From IMG/VR virus record IMGVR_UViG_3300045931_000161, positions 1 to 44,700 of that record: a DNA stretch of 44,700 nt; one strand, written 5' to 3'. Positions 1 through 6,072 of this stretch are shown in pieces. The notes beneath the pieces are model-generated. The model saw nothing but the letters and a program-made list of their open reading frames with translations, had not been told where the DNA came from and ran no database searches. The position numbers and the translations under genes are program-made. Each line of letters begins with the position of its first letter. Position 1 is the first letter of the stretch. Source of the stretch: a virus.

Positions 1-127
1 CGATAGCCAGGGCGCCGGCCAGACCAAGGACCTGGCGGCGGTGCAGCGCGGCGGGCCGAGCTGGAAGGTGTGGATTAACTTCTACTCGTTCTTCAACCTG
101 CTCTACAACGCCTGGGCGGAGTCCTGG
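1..127. repeat. Terminal redundancy, left copy
   Basis: Bases 1-127 are identical to bases 44574-44700, and the coding frame runs through both copies in phase. This is what an assembler leaves at the ends of a circular contig; 127 is also a common largest assembly k-mer. It shows that the molecule is circular or circularly permuted, with 44,573 unique bases, rather than proving a biological terminal repeat. Confidence 0.95.
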
Positions 128-625
128 CGGCGCGCCGGCGGCCGCCTGTCGATCAACCCACGCAACCCGTTTGCCGTGGGCCGGCTCGCGGTCGACTTCC
201 TGCTGCTCTTCACGATCCCGACGCTGGCGAGTCACGCGATTCGGAGTCTGCTCACGCCGGGCGATGACCCGGAGGCAAAGGACACGCAGACGCTGCTCGT
301 GGCCCTGTTGCGCGAACACCTGTCCTACATGGCCGGCACGACCGTGATCGGGCGCGAGCTCTCCGGCGCGATCGAAGGCTGGATGGGCTACGAGGGCCCG
401 GCCGGCGCCCGGGGGATTTCGACGGCGAGCAAGTTTGTGACGCAGGTCGCGCAGATGGAAACCGACGAGGCGTTCTGGGTGTCGGTGAACCAGACGTTCG
501 GCGTCCTGCTGCACTATCCCGCCAGCCAGGTCGAGCGCACGACCCGCGGCATGCTCGCGCTCGTGCACGGCGAGACGCAGAACCCGTTCGCCGTGCTCTT
601 CGGGCCACCGCGGCAGAACCCCTGA
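1..625 (+). CDS. Giant polyvalent virion protein, C-terminal end
   Basis: This is the last 207 codons (about residues 3585-3791) of the gene that starts at 33823 and runs off the right end. The frame here starts at base 2, exactly where codon phase lands after joining base 44573 to base 1. The segment holds an aromatic stretch (FYSFFNLLYNAW) and a hydrophobic stretch (LAVDFLLLFTIP, about residues 3648-3662) that could insert in a membrane. It ends FGPPRQNP and TGA at 623-625. That stop overlaps the ATG of the next small gene. An ATG at base 41 is internal and has no reason to be a start. Function is as for the main part: an ejected or internal virion protein, by position and size. Confidence 0.9.
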   Translation, partial: DSQGAGQTKDLAAVQRGGPSWKVWINFYSFFNLLYNAWAESWRRAGGRLSINPRNPFAVGRLAVDFLLLFTIPTLASHAIRSLLTPGDDPEAKDTQTLLVALLREHLSYMAGTTVIGRELSGAIEGWMGYEGPAGARGISTASKFVTQVAQMETDEAFWVSVNQTFGVLLHYPASQVERTTRGMLALVHGETQNPFAVLFGPPRQNP

Positions 626-765
626 TGTGGTTTCTCGTCGGCATCGTCGTGACGATGGCGGTGCTGTGGGTCGTGCGCGTCGTGCGCCGGCAGGCTCGGG
701 TCGTGGACCAGGTCAGCCAGGCGTGGCTCGCAGAGCACCGCCAGGAACGCGACAAACAGCCCTAG
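625..765 (+). CDS. 46-residue single-pass membrane protein
   Basis: The ATG at 625 overlaps the stop of the giant virion gene (TGATG), so translation is probably coupled. The product has one hydrophobic helix at the N terminus (FLVGIVVTMAVLWVVRVV) followed by a charged tail ending ERDKQP and a TAG stop. This is the last gene of the late operon before the convergent minus-strand block. Position and topology would suit a small holin, pinholin or spanin-like lysis protein, but no family is recognised and the role is inference only. The gene is short; its support is the overlap, clean hydrophobic profile and GC-rich third positions. Confidence 0.6.
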   Translation: MWFLVGIVVTMAVLWVVRVVRRQARVVDQVSQAWLAEHRQERDKQP

Positions 766-943
766 GCTCGGCCGCTCTTAACAGCCTTAACGCGCGAAAT
801 GTCGAGGCTCGAGTCGATATGTAGGTGTCACGTGATACATGTCGCCACGACGCCCACGATTGGCTGCTGATGCATAGGCGACGGCGGCTGAGGGTCTGGG
901 CAGGGGGCGGTGACACGCGCGTCCTGGTGGGGCGTTGAGCGGC
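766..943. other. Convergent non-coding gap with imperfect dyad
   Basis: 178 bases lie between the end of the late plus-strand operon and the end of the minus-strand operon. The clearest element is an 8-bp palindrome TCACGTGA at 828-835. It is the core of a longer imperfect dyad (AGGTGTCAC / GTGATACAT, about 823-840). A short inverted repeat TGAGC-G-GCTCA lies just before the minus-strand stop. No T-tract follows any of these, so no intrinsic terminator can be named. I see no gene. Confidence 0.35.
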
Positions 944-1216
944 TCAGCCGGACTCGTCCCGCGTCTCCTGCACCCGGAGCGCGGCTTCACGGAACGCCTC
1001 GAGCGCGGCACCGAGATCGGTCGTCTGCAGGAGCGTCCCCTCGCGCAGCCACTCGACCACGGCGTACCCGCTGTCGGTGACCCAGAGCACCAGGTCGAAG
1101 TCGGGGCCGAGCGGCGCCCAGACGTGCCGGAACGCGCGGCCGCCGAGCGTGCCCGTCGAGACTTCTTCATAGGAGCCGGCCTGGATGAGCACCTCGATCG
1201 TGGAGGGGAGTTTCAT
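944..1216 (-). CDS. Hypothetical protein, last gene of repressor operon
   Basis: 90-residue acidic protein (MKLPSTIEVLIQAG...ETRDESG). The ATG at 1216 overlaps the stop of the preceding gene by four bases (ATGA), which is why this start is preferred to an in-frame ATG at 1237. The middle has alternating hydrophobic residues (FDLVLWVTDSGYAVVEWL) suggestive of a small beta-sheet domain. No family is recognised. It is the distal gene of the minus-strand operon led by the XRE repressor, so it may be expressed from the prophage. Confidence 0.65.
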   Translation of the reverse strand: MKLPSTIEVLIQAGSYEEVSTGTLGGRAFRHVWAPLGPDFDLVLWVTDSGYAVVEWLREGTLLQTTDLGAALEAFREAALRVQETRDESG

Positions 1217-1416
1217 CGCGCAGTGGCTCGGTAGCACTTGGCGGAGAGGTCGTAGCGCATTGCCCCCGGCTGCACCCGCGCGAACGTCGTCAGGTCCTTC
1301 GACGCCTGCGGCTGCGAGATCCCGAACTTCCGCATCAGGTGCTCACGGTTGATGAAGCCGAACACGCGCAGCGTCTCCGCGATCCAGTCGAGGCGCTGCT
1401 GCTCGCACCAGGTCAT
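1213..1416 (-). CDS. Small winged-helix DNA-binding protein
   Basis: 67 residues (MTWCEQQRLDWIAETL...). Residues about 8-50 form a helix-turn-helix: helix RLDWIAETLRVFG, then NREHLMRKFGISQPQASKDLTTFAR, where ISQPQASKDL is the recognition helix. A short basic tail (RYDLSAKCYRATAR) follows that could be the wing. Similar HTH units occur at the N terminus of WYL-type regulators and as stand-alone phage proteins. Both ends overlap neighbours by four bases (ATGA), so it is translationally coupled within the minus-strand operon. Probably a transcription regulator; its target cannot be read from the sequence. Confidence 0.7.
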   Translation of the reverse strand: MTWCEQQRLDWIAETLRVFGFINREHLMRKFGISQPQASKDLTTFARVQPGAMRYDLSAKCYRATAR

Positions 1417-1760
1417 GGCTCGTTCCGCTCGAAGACGGCGATGATCGTTTCGTTCATTTCGTGGGCGCCCACCATTTGTCGGTGAATCTGGAACTGCAGC
1501 AACCGGTAGCCGCGGGCATGGTTGATGTTGAGAACGCGCTCGAATTGCTCGGCGAGCAGGCCCGTGGGCGAGGTGTCGGTCCCGTCAATCCAGTTCTTCG
1601 ACACTTCCGCGACGATGAACGGTGGGCTGCCCAGAAGGCGCTGCGTCTCGCGTTCATACTCGGCGTGGACGCACGTGGGGCTGTGGTACGGATACATGAT
1701 CCCGCACCGGGTACAGCACCGGGTGGCGGGGTCATGCGTGGCGGCTCGGCGTTCGCACAT
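1413..1760 (-). CDS. Zinc-binding small protein
   Basis: 115 residues starting at the ATG at 1760, one base after the upstream stop (1762-1764). A longer in-frame start at 1847 would overlap the upstream gene heavily. The N terminus carries a likely zinc site: Cys16 and Cys19 (CTRC), His26, Cys30 and His32. The C-terminal half (LAEQFERVLNINHARGYRLLQFQIHR...ETIIAVFERNEP) resembles the small ferredoxin-like DUF4177-type domain in pattern; that match is weak and by eye. Third positions are less GC-rich than in the virion genes. Function unknown. Confidence 0.6.
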   Translation of the reverse strand: MCERRAATHDPATRCCTRCGIMYPYHSPTCVHAEYERETQRLLGSPPFIVAEVSKNWIDGTDTSPTGLLAEQFERVLNINHARGYRLLQFQIHRQMVGAHEMNETIIAVFERNEP

Positions 1761-1761
1761 G

Positions 1762-2019
1762 TTACCGGTCCTCGCTGGGATCGTCGCCCCGCTCGATGAC
1801 GTCGAGCACCGTGGGATAGTCGGCAAAGTGCAGGCGCACCGCGGCAAGGAACTTCGCCGCCAGGTCGCGACTTGAGGGCGGCAGCCCCGGATGCCGCAAC
1901 GCGAGCTGCACCATGGCGGCGAACGCGAAAACCGATGCGGGACGCCAGACGATTTCCATCGCCGCGGCCTCCCTCAATTCGTCGACCAAGGCACGAAGCA
2001 CCGGATCGTCGTCAGTCAC
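1762..2019 (-). CDS. Hypothetical small helical protein
   Basis: 85 residues from a GTG at 2019 that overlaps the upstream stop (GTGA). The sequence (VTDDDPVLRALVDELREAAAMEIVWRP...) is mostly helical, with a central hydrophobic helix (VFAFAAMVQLALRHPGL) and an acidic end (ERGDDPSEDR). No motif or family is recognised. The coupled start and tight packing support a real gene. Confidence 0.55.
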   Translation of the reverse strand: MTDDDPVLRALVDELREAAAMEIVWRPASVFAFAAMVQLALRHPGLPPSSRDLAAKFLAAVRLHFADYPTVLDVIERGDDPSEDR

Positions 2020-2180
2020 GGGCGTTCCGATCGTGTGAGGTTGGCCGCTCCGACCCAGAGCGCCGCCAACATCTTCTTCGCGGCCGCGCCCGTGGCTCTG
2101 ACCTCGAGCGTGAGCACATCCACGTCTTCGCGCTGGACCGAGAGCCATTTCAACACCTCCAAGCGATCAATGTTCACCAC
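2016..2180 (-). CDS. Hypothetical 54-residue protein
   Basis: The frame 2016-2180 begins at one of two GTG codons (2180 or 2177) and overlaps the end of the upstream gene, whose TGA is at 2167-2169. The product (VVNIDRLEVLKWLSVQ...GAANLTRSERP) has a helix-strand-helix pattern but no known motif. There is no clear ribosome binding site, so coupling to the upstream gene is assumed. Start choice is uncertain. Confidence 0.45.
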   Translation of the reverse strand: MVNIDRLEVLKWLSVQREDVDVLTLEVRATGAAAKKMLAALWVGAANLTRSERP

Positions 2181-2625
2181 CGGTCGGCGGCAGGAGGGGG
2201 CCGCCGGGCTGGTACCCGAACGCCATATCAATCGACGCAGCGGAGGTGGGGTCAATGTCAGCGAGGTCAGTCAACGTGAATGGAAACTTCGGCATAAATC
2301 CTGGCTCGCGCAATCGCCGCCACAAGACCCAGCGAATCACATCCGCTGGACGAACCTGCCACTCGTCGGCTTTCGTGGCGCTCACAACGTCACCACGCTC
2401 GATGCGCGCCAGGTCGTCCGGCGTGACGCCTGCCCAGACCGCGTGCATGGCGAGTGCGGCCAAATCCGTTGCCTCCAGGTTGATGGTTAGCCTGGCATCG
2501 TGCGCCACATCCAGATGCGTGTTGATCCAGTGGACCAACACGTCGCGATCAGCCGTCTCTCGGCTCAGGCATGTGCCATCGGATTTCTCGATCGTGGCGA
2601 AGTAGCGCAGTGCGCCGGGTGTCAT
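2167..2625 (-). CDS. Hypothetical 152-residue protein
   Basis: It starts ATG at 2625, overlapping the upstream stop by four bases. The protein (MTPGALRYFATIEKSDG...) opens with a beta-rich region that looks like a small modification or nucleotide-handling fold (YFATIEKSDGTCLSRETADRDVLVHWINTHL), then helices and a proline/glycine-rich tail ending LLPPTGGEH. No family is recognised. Codon third positions are less GC-biased than in the structural genes, consistent with accessory origin. Confidence 0.6.
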   Translation of the reverse strand: MTPGALRYFATIEKSDGTCLSRETADRDVLVHWINTHLDVAHDARLTINLEATDLAALAMHAVWAGVTPDDLARIERGDVVSATKADEWQVRPADVIRWVLWRRLREPGFMPKFPFTLTDLADIDPTSAASIDMAFGYQPGGPLLPPTGGEH

Positions 2626-2906
2626 AGCGTCATGCCTCGCCGGAAGGCCGCGACGTGCAGCAGCATGACGTCGCGCACGCCGTTCACGGCCATCTCGGTG
2701 ACGACCGTTTGCGTCTGCTCTGGCGAGATGTCCTGCGTCTGTTGCGCCACGATCCGACCAATCTCGTAGCTGAGCGCCGTGACCACAGCTTCGGCCGGGG
2801 CGTAGGGGTGTTCGCGCATCAGCCAGGCCTTCAAGTCTTCGTGTAGGCGGAAGGCGGCCGGGCTCGTGGCGGACGGACTCGCCGAGTCCTGAGTCGGGCG
2901 CGTCAT
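2622..2906 (-). CDS. Hypothetical 94-residue protein
   Basis: ATG at 2906; overlaps both neighbours by four bases. The N-terminal 20 residues are Ser/Thr/Pro-rich and probably disordered (TRPTQDSASPSATSPAA). The rest is helical and amphipathic (HEDLKAWLMREHPYAPAEAVVTALSYEIGRIVAQQ...). Nothing points to a function. Part of the repressor-linked minus-strand operon. Confidence 0.55.
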   Translation of the reverse strand: MTRPTQDSASPSATSPAAFRLHEDLKAWLMREHPYAPAEAVVTALSYEIGRIVAQQTQDISPEQTQTVVTEMAVNGVRDVMLLHVAAFRRGMTL

Positions 2907-3166
2907 GTTTTCGGCCTCCGGGTGCGCGGGCGCACGATGCCTAACGTATCAACTTCGATGCAGTGCACGAGACGGATCTCGGTATTGTGGACATCGGCCA
3001 GCTGCTGCAGCTGGGTGTAAATCCCTCGCCGATCGATCTGGTCACGACGGGTCGAGACGAGCGGGACATAGCCCGCGAGGAGCGCGTTCTGGATGGTGGG
3101 GTCCCCGTTGGTCTGCCGAACCCAGGCGAAGAGCTTGACGCGATCGGTGTGACGGCCATTCAACAT
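2903..3166 (-). CDS. Hypothetical 87-residue protein
   Basis: The first usable ATG in this frame is at 3166 (MLNGRHTDRVKLFAWV...). The frame is open further upstream, but it then overlaps the preceding HTH gene and no GTG/TTG start lies near that gene's stop at 3223. The product is basic at the C terminus (RPRTRRPKT) and contains a His/Cys pair (RLVHCIEVD). A gap of 56 bases to the upstream stop breaks the otherwise tight coupling, so the start is uncertain. No family is recognised. Confidence 0.5.
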   Translation of the reverse strand: MLNGRHTDRVKLFAWVRQTNGDPTIQNALLAGYVPLVSTRRDQIDRRGIYTQLQQLADVHNTEIRLVHCIEVDTLGIVRPRTRRPKT

Positions 3167-3222
3167 AGCGATGCCTGTACTGCGACTGACGTAGACGTGG
3201 AAAAGTTCGCGAACGAACCCGG

Positions 3223-3666
3223 TTAGCGGGGGGAACGGGGTCGGGGATACCGGCGGGCGAAATCGCTGAACGCCGCGAGGAGCGCATCCGTCATGTCGTC
3301 GGGCATGGTGCGCCAGAGGACGATCAGGTGGCGTTCTTCCGCCGTGAGTTTCATCGGGCCGGCGAGCGCCTCGATGAGGGCGGCGACCTCCGGCTTGCGC
3401 GCCAGCGTCAGGACCTGCTTGTAGGCGTAGGGCCCGAGCTGCGCGAGGCGCAGGCAGCCGGGAATGTCGAGCACATCGTCGGAGCGCAGGATGCGGCCGA
3501 TCGTGTTCGCCTCGACGCCGAGCGCCTTGGCGAGAGCGCGTTGACTGGGGAAGCGAGCGGTAGAGGTCGTGGTGCCGCGGCGCGCATCCGGCAGCAGACG
3601 CAACAGCAGGTCTTTGAACACGACGGGCGGGGACACCAGAAACGACGGTACTCTGCGCCGTCTCAT
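3223..3666 (-). CDS. HTH DNA-binding protein, probable regulator
   Basis: 147 residues from the ATG at 3666; a TTG start at 3717 would add 17 codons with poor codon bias and is rejected. Residues 41-62 (SQRALAKALGVEANTIGRIL) are a classical helix-turn-helix. Long helices follow (CLRLAQLGPYAYKQVLTLAR, LTAEERHLIVLWRTMP) that could mediate dimerisation, as in phage XRE regulators. It has its own promoter-like region and an imperfect dyad upstream (3689-3729), so it may be autoregulated independently of the main switch. Probably a second lysogeny or cargo-operon regulator. Confidence 0.7.
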   Translation of the reverse strand: MRRRRVPSFLVSPPVVFKDLLLRLLPDARRGTTTSTARFPSQRALAKALGVEANTIGRILRSDDVLDIPGCLRLAQLGPYAYKQVLTLARKPEVAALIEALAGPMKLTAEERHLIVLWRTMPDDMTDALLAAFSDFARRYPRPRSPR

Positions 3667-3688
3667 CACTGCTATGCTGCCTCTGCTC

Positions 3689-3717
3689 GCTATCACTGTG
3701 CTGGTGCTCAAGGTCAA
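3689..3717 (-). promoter_or_regulatory. Candidate promoter with dyad for HTH gene
   Basis: Reading leftwards, TTGACC (3712-3717) and GATAGC (3689-3694) are separated by 17 bases. The -35 is good (5/6); the -10 is weak (3/6). The arms CACTGT / ACAGTG flank this spacing within an imperfect dyad covering about 3692-3729, a possible operator. Confidence 0.35.
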
Positions 3718-3772
3718 CAGTGCTGTGATCCTGATGACCGATCACGTCCGCGTCGTGTGCCCGTTCCATGGC

Positions 3773-4087
3773 TCACGCTCGGCGACGGCGCGCCCGCGCC
3801 AGGGGCGTGACCACCGCGGCCGCGGCCGCCTCCGGTCGCGTGGTGAGCTCGCGGTAGCGCACGATGAGCGGGAACGCGGCGGGCACGGCCTGGCGGATCT
3901 GCAGCGCCGTCAAGCCGAACGCCGCGGCAATCCGCTCCAGCGTGGCCGTCTTCGGGTCGGTGGTCCGGCGGCGCTCGATGCGGTGAATGATGTCCTTCTG
4001 CACGCCGCTCGCGCGCTCCAGTTCCTCGAGCGTCCAGTTGGCGCGCTCGCGTAAGTTACGGATGACGTCCCCTTCAGTCCACTCCAT
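3773..4087 (-). CDS. XRE-family repressor (CI-like)
   Basis: 104 residues from the ATG at 4087, preceded by GGGAG ten bases upstream. An ATG at 4153 is closer to the promoter, but the extra 22 codons have poor codon bias. Residues about 6-62 (VIRNLRERANWTLEELERASGV, then IIHRIERRRTTDP, then ATLERIAAAFGLT) are a typical XRE/lambda-repressor HTH domain. The C-terminal part is short, Ala-rich and basic, with no LexA/CI-type Ser-Lys peptidase, so induction by RecA-stimulated self-cleavage is not expected. It is transcribed divergently from the Cro-like gene across two identical operators. This is the likely lysogenic repressor. Confidence 0.8.
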   Translation of the reverse strand: MEWTEGDVIRNLRERANWTLEELERASGVQKDIIHRIERRRTTDPKTATLERIAAAFGLTALQIRQAVPAAFPLIVRYRELTTRPEAAAAAVVTPLARARRRRA

Positions 4088-4169
4088 TAGAAATACGCTC
4101 CCAGGCATCAATAGCAGAGCCGTCTGTAGGGCGATATCGAATACTTCGTCCATGTCGGGTTATCGCGCT

Positions 4170-4187
4170 AAGCGTAAATATACGCTT
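4170..4187. promoter_or_regulatory. Operator OL: AAGCGTA-N4-TACGCTT
   Basis: Perfect 7-bp inverted repeat with spacer AATA, overlapping the -10 box of the leftward promoter. Its arms are identical to those of the second operator, whose centre lies exactly 50 bp away. A bound repressor or Cro here would block leftward transcription. Confidence 0.85.
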
Positions 4188-4204
4188 CGCCCGCGATATG
4201 TCAA
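4177..4204 (-). promoter_or_regulatory. Leftward (repressor) promoter
   Basis: On the minus strand, TTGACA (4199-4204) and TATATT (4177-4182) are separated by 16 bases, close to sigma70 consensus. The -10 lies inside the first operator. Transcription would start near 4170 and read the repressor operon. Confidence 0.8.
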
Positions 4205-4219
4205 TTGGCCTAGCACCTG

Positions 4220-4237
4220 AAGCGTATCCATACGCTT
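4220..4237. promoter_or_regulatory. Operator OR: AAGCGTA-N4-TACGCTT
   Basis: Second perfect copy, spacer TCCA, abutting the -35 box of the rightward promoter. The 50-bp centre-to-centre distance is close to a whole number of helical turns, which would put two bound dimers on nearly the same face of the DNA. Confidence 0.85.
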
Positions 4238-4265
4238 GACACATATCGACGTAAGAGTCTATATA
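4236..4265 (+). promoter_or_regulatory. Rightward (early) promoter
   Basis: TTGACA at 4236-4241 and TATATA at 4260-4265 with an 18-base spacer. The predicted start point (about 4271-4274) is at or just before the ATG at 4275, so the first early mRNA should be leaderless or nearly so. Confidence 0.75.
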
Positions 4266-4274
4266 CATGCGCTC

Positions 4275-4541
4275 ATGACAACCCGTCGCCGCACTCGCCG
4301 AGTCGAAACTCCGCTGTGGCGGCTGCGTCGGGCGCGCACGCTGACGCAGGGCCAGTTCGCGGATCTGCTGGACATCAGTCAGCAGAACTACAGCAAATAC
4401 GAACGCGGCGTGATCCTCCCGCCGCCCGAACGCCAGGCCGCCATCGCCGCGTATCTCGGCGTGCCCGTGCAAACCCTGTGGCCGCGCACTCGCCGGTCGC
4501 GCCGTCCCCGCTCGGTGGGGGCGGCGGCCGCCCAGCTCTGA
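4275..4541 (+). CDS. Cro-like XRE HTH protein
   Basis: 88 residues from the ATG at 4275. Residues about 13-66 form an XRE HTH domain (LRRARTLTQGQFADLLDISQQNYSKYERG..., then PERQAAIAAYLGV), where QQNYSKYE is the recognition helix. Both termini are strongly basic (TTRRRTRRVE, RTRRSRRPRS), suiting DNA binding. It is divergent from the repressor across the two operators, the classic Cro position. There is no Shine-Dalgarno sequence upstream, and the promoter lies so close that the message is probably leaderless. First gene of the early operon. Confidence 0.8.
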   Translation: MTTRRRTRRVETPLWRLRRARTLTQGQFADLLDISQQNYSKYERGVILPPPERQAAIAAYLGVPVQTLWPRTRRSRRPRSVGAAAAQL

Positions 4542-4553
4542 TGGAGGCGCACG

Positions 4554-4913
4554 ATGACCTCGCAGAGCTCCACAGCACCCGTGCGTCCGCGATGGGTGCA
4601 AGTCGGCCTGAGTGAGCTCGCGATCCTGATTGCCGTCGACGGCACGGGCGCGTTGCTGCGGGACCCGTCTCGGCGCGGCGGCTACTACTGGCGCGCCACG
4701 TCCCAGCTCACGCGACGGCCGGACCTCGATGCCAACCCCGAGCCCGAGTGGCTCCAGCGGGCGCGCGTCTCGCCGCGCCCGAACACGCGGCTCTATTGGC
4801 TGCTCGGTCTGACCCCGGCTCCCCCCGACACCCTCGACCCCTGGACAACTGACCCTGCGGACGACCCGCCGGCGCCGATGTTCGACACCGACGCCAGCGG
4901 CCGGCCGCGCTGA
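4554..4913 (+). CDS. Hypothetical early protein, 119 aa
   Basis: ATG at 4554 with GGAGG six bases upstream, 12 bases after the cro-like stop. The protein contains a compact region (WVQVGLSELAILIAVDGTGA, then GGYYWRATSQLTRRPDL) and a Pro/Asp-rich tail (PAPPDTLDPWTTDPADDPPAP) that is probably disordered. No family is recognised. Its place directly after cro suggests an immediate-early role. Confidence 0.65.
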   Translation: MTSQSSTAPVRPRWVQVGLSELAILIAVDGTGALLRDPSRRGGYYWRATSQLTRRPDLDANPEPEWLQRARVSPRPNTRLYWLLGLTPAPPDTLDPWTTDPADDPPAPMFDTDASGRPR

Positions 4914-4924
4914 GAGGTGACTGT

Positions 4925-5878
4925 ATGCCTGTCGACACTGCACCCGCGCGCGAGGTGGACGAGATTCTGGAACCCGAGCCGAGCTCCCTGGCGCGGCGCT
5001 TCGTCGTGCCGGTCACCTTCGAGGAGCTCGCCAGCGACATCGACGCGGGCCTGCAGATGCTCGAGCGCCGCAACACGCTCGTGACGAGCGCCCGCAAGTG
5101 GGCCATCGCCCAGACTTGGCCCGAGGATTACGTCGTGTATCAGAGCGTCGTCGGGCGCATCACGTGTTACCTGTCCGACGCCGGCGGCCAGCGGGCGGCC
5201 GCGATTTGGGGCGTCAACGTCATCAACGTGAGTGAGCCGCAGATTGTCGGGGCCCCGGACGGCAAGCACTTCGCGGTCATCGTGCGCGGCGATGGCTACT
5301 CGCGCCTGAGCAAGCAGACCGTCGAGGGGTTTATCGGGGCGCGCTCGAGCGACGAGAAGTTCTGCGAGGACAAGAGCGGCCAGCAGCTCGAGATCGCCGT
5401 CAAGAAAGCGGCCCGCGCGAACCTCGATGGCGGCATTGCGCGGGCGCTCATGGGCCTCAAGTCGATCCCGATCGCCGAGCTCGCCGCCGCGTGGGTGGGC
5501 AGTCCGAAGTCCATCGACAACATTCCCAAGGGCCGCGGATTCGGCACGCAGGAAGAGCGGCTCGGCGCCACCCGCGAGGGCACGCCCGACGTCACCCCGC
5601 CAACCTGCACCGTGTGCAAAGGGCCCGACGGGCAGCCGCTGCCGCTGCTCTATCGCGCCGGCAAGGGTGACAAGCCCGCGTTCTACGGCTGCCGCAACTG
5701 GGAGAAGCACAAGCAGGTGAAGGTGATCGTGAAGGCGGCCGACTGGGTCGCGCAGGAACAGAAGCGTGCCCAGCAGAACGCCGCCGATGCCCGCGCCCAG
5801 GCCGCCGAGATCGAGGACGCCAAACGCCAGGACGCCGACCTGGCGAAGCGGGAACGCGACCCCGGCGCGGAGGGCTGA
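4925..5878 (+). CDS. Putative phage recombination/DNA-binding protein with zinc finger
   Basis: 317 residues. Residues about 30-190 match, by pattern, an uncharacterised phage early family: an N-terminal helix (MLERRNTLVTSARKWAIAQ), a beta-rich core (FAVIVRGDGYSRLSKQTVEGFIG), the phrase ARSSDEKF, then a helical stretch (AVKKAARANLDGGIARALMGL). Residues about 226-260 hold CTVC and a later FYGCRNW, a zinc-knuckle-like site. The C terminus is a long charged helix (QKRAQQNAADARAQAAEIE...), probably coiled coil. A Cas4-like nuclease is encoded next but one downstream, as in annealing-protein/exonuclease pairs, so a single-strand annealing or nuclease-partner role is inferred. It is not identified as RecT, Redbeta or Erf by any motif I can see. 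Confidence 0.55.
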   Translation: MPVDTAPAREVDEILEPEPSSLARRFVVPVTFEELASDIDAGLQMLERRNTLVTSARKWAIAQTWPEDYVVYQSVVGRITCYLSDAGGQRAAAIWGVNVINVSEPQIVGAPDGKHFAVIVRGDGYSRLSKQTVEGFIGARSSDEKFCEDKSGQQLEIAVKKAARANLDGGIARALMGLKSIPIAELAAAWVGSPKSIDNIPKGRGFGTQEERLGATREGTPDVTPPTCTVCKGPDGQPLPLLYRAGKGDKPAFYGCRNWEKHKQVKVIVKAADWVAQEQKRAQQNAADARAQAAEIEDAKRQDADLAKRERDPGAEG

Positions 5879-5880
5879 CC

Positions 5881-6072
5881 ATGCCGGGCGAACAGATCGA
5901 CGTCATCCTCGCCGAGCTCGCGCAGTGCGACCTGACGATCCAGGCGCTCCGCCAGCCGTGTCCGTGGTGCGGCGACGTGCACAAGCGCAACCTGATCGAA
6001 GCGGCCGGCCTTGAAGAAGAACGCAACGAGTTCGAAGTCGCGCTCCTGCGCGCGTGGTGGGGCCGCTCGTGA
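5881..6072 (+). CDS. Small zinc-knuckle protein, 63 aa
   Basis: The ATG is two bases after the upstream stop, and the stop overlaps the start of the nuclease gene (GTGA). It contains CPWCGDVH, a possible half zinc site or treble-clef fragment, between an N-terminal helix (IDVILAELAQCDLTIQAL) and a C-terminal helix (LEEERNEFEVALLRAWW). No family is recognised. Tight coupling to the nuclease suggests an accessory role. Confidence 0.6.
   Translation: MPGEQIDVILAELAQCDLTIQALRQPCPWCGDVHKRNLIEAAGLEEERNEFEVALLRAWWGRS

Noticed and set aside
1-127. 127-bp direct terminal repeat as a packaging terminus
   Set aside because: It lies inside a coding region, far from the terminase genes, and its length matches a common assembly k-mer; contig closure explains it better.
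766-943. tRNA or other structured RNA in the convergent gap
   Set aside because: No cloverleaf-compatible arms or CCA-type end could be drawn; only a short palindrome is present.
3773-4153. Longer repressor start at 4153
   Set aside because: The extra 22 codons have poor third-position bias and no ribosome site, whereas 4087 has GGGAG upstream; the longer form is not excluded because it is nearer the promoter.
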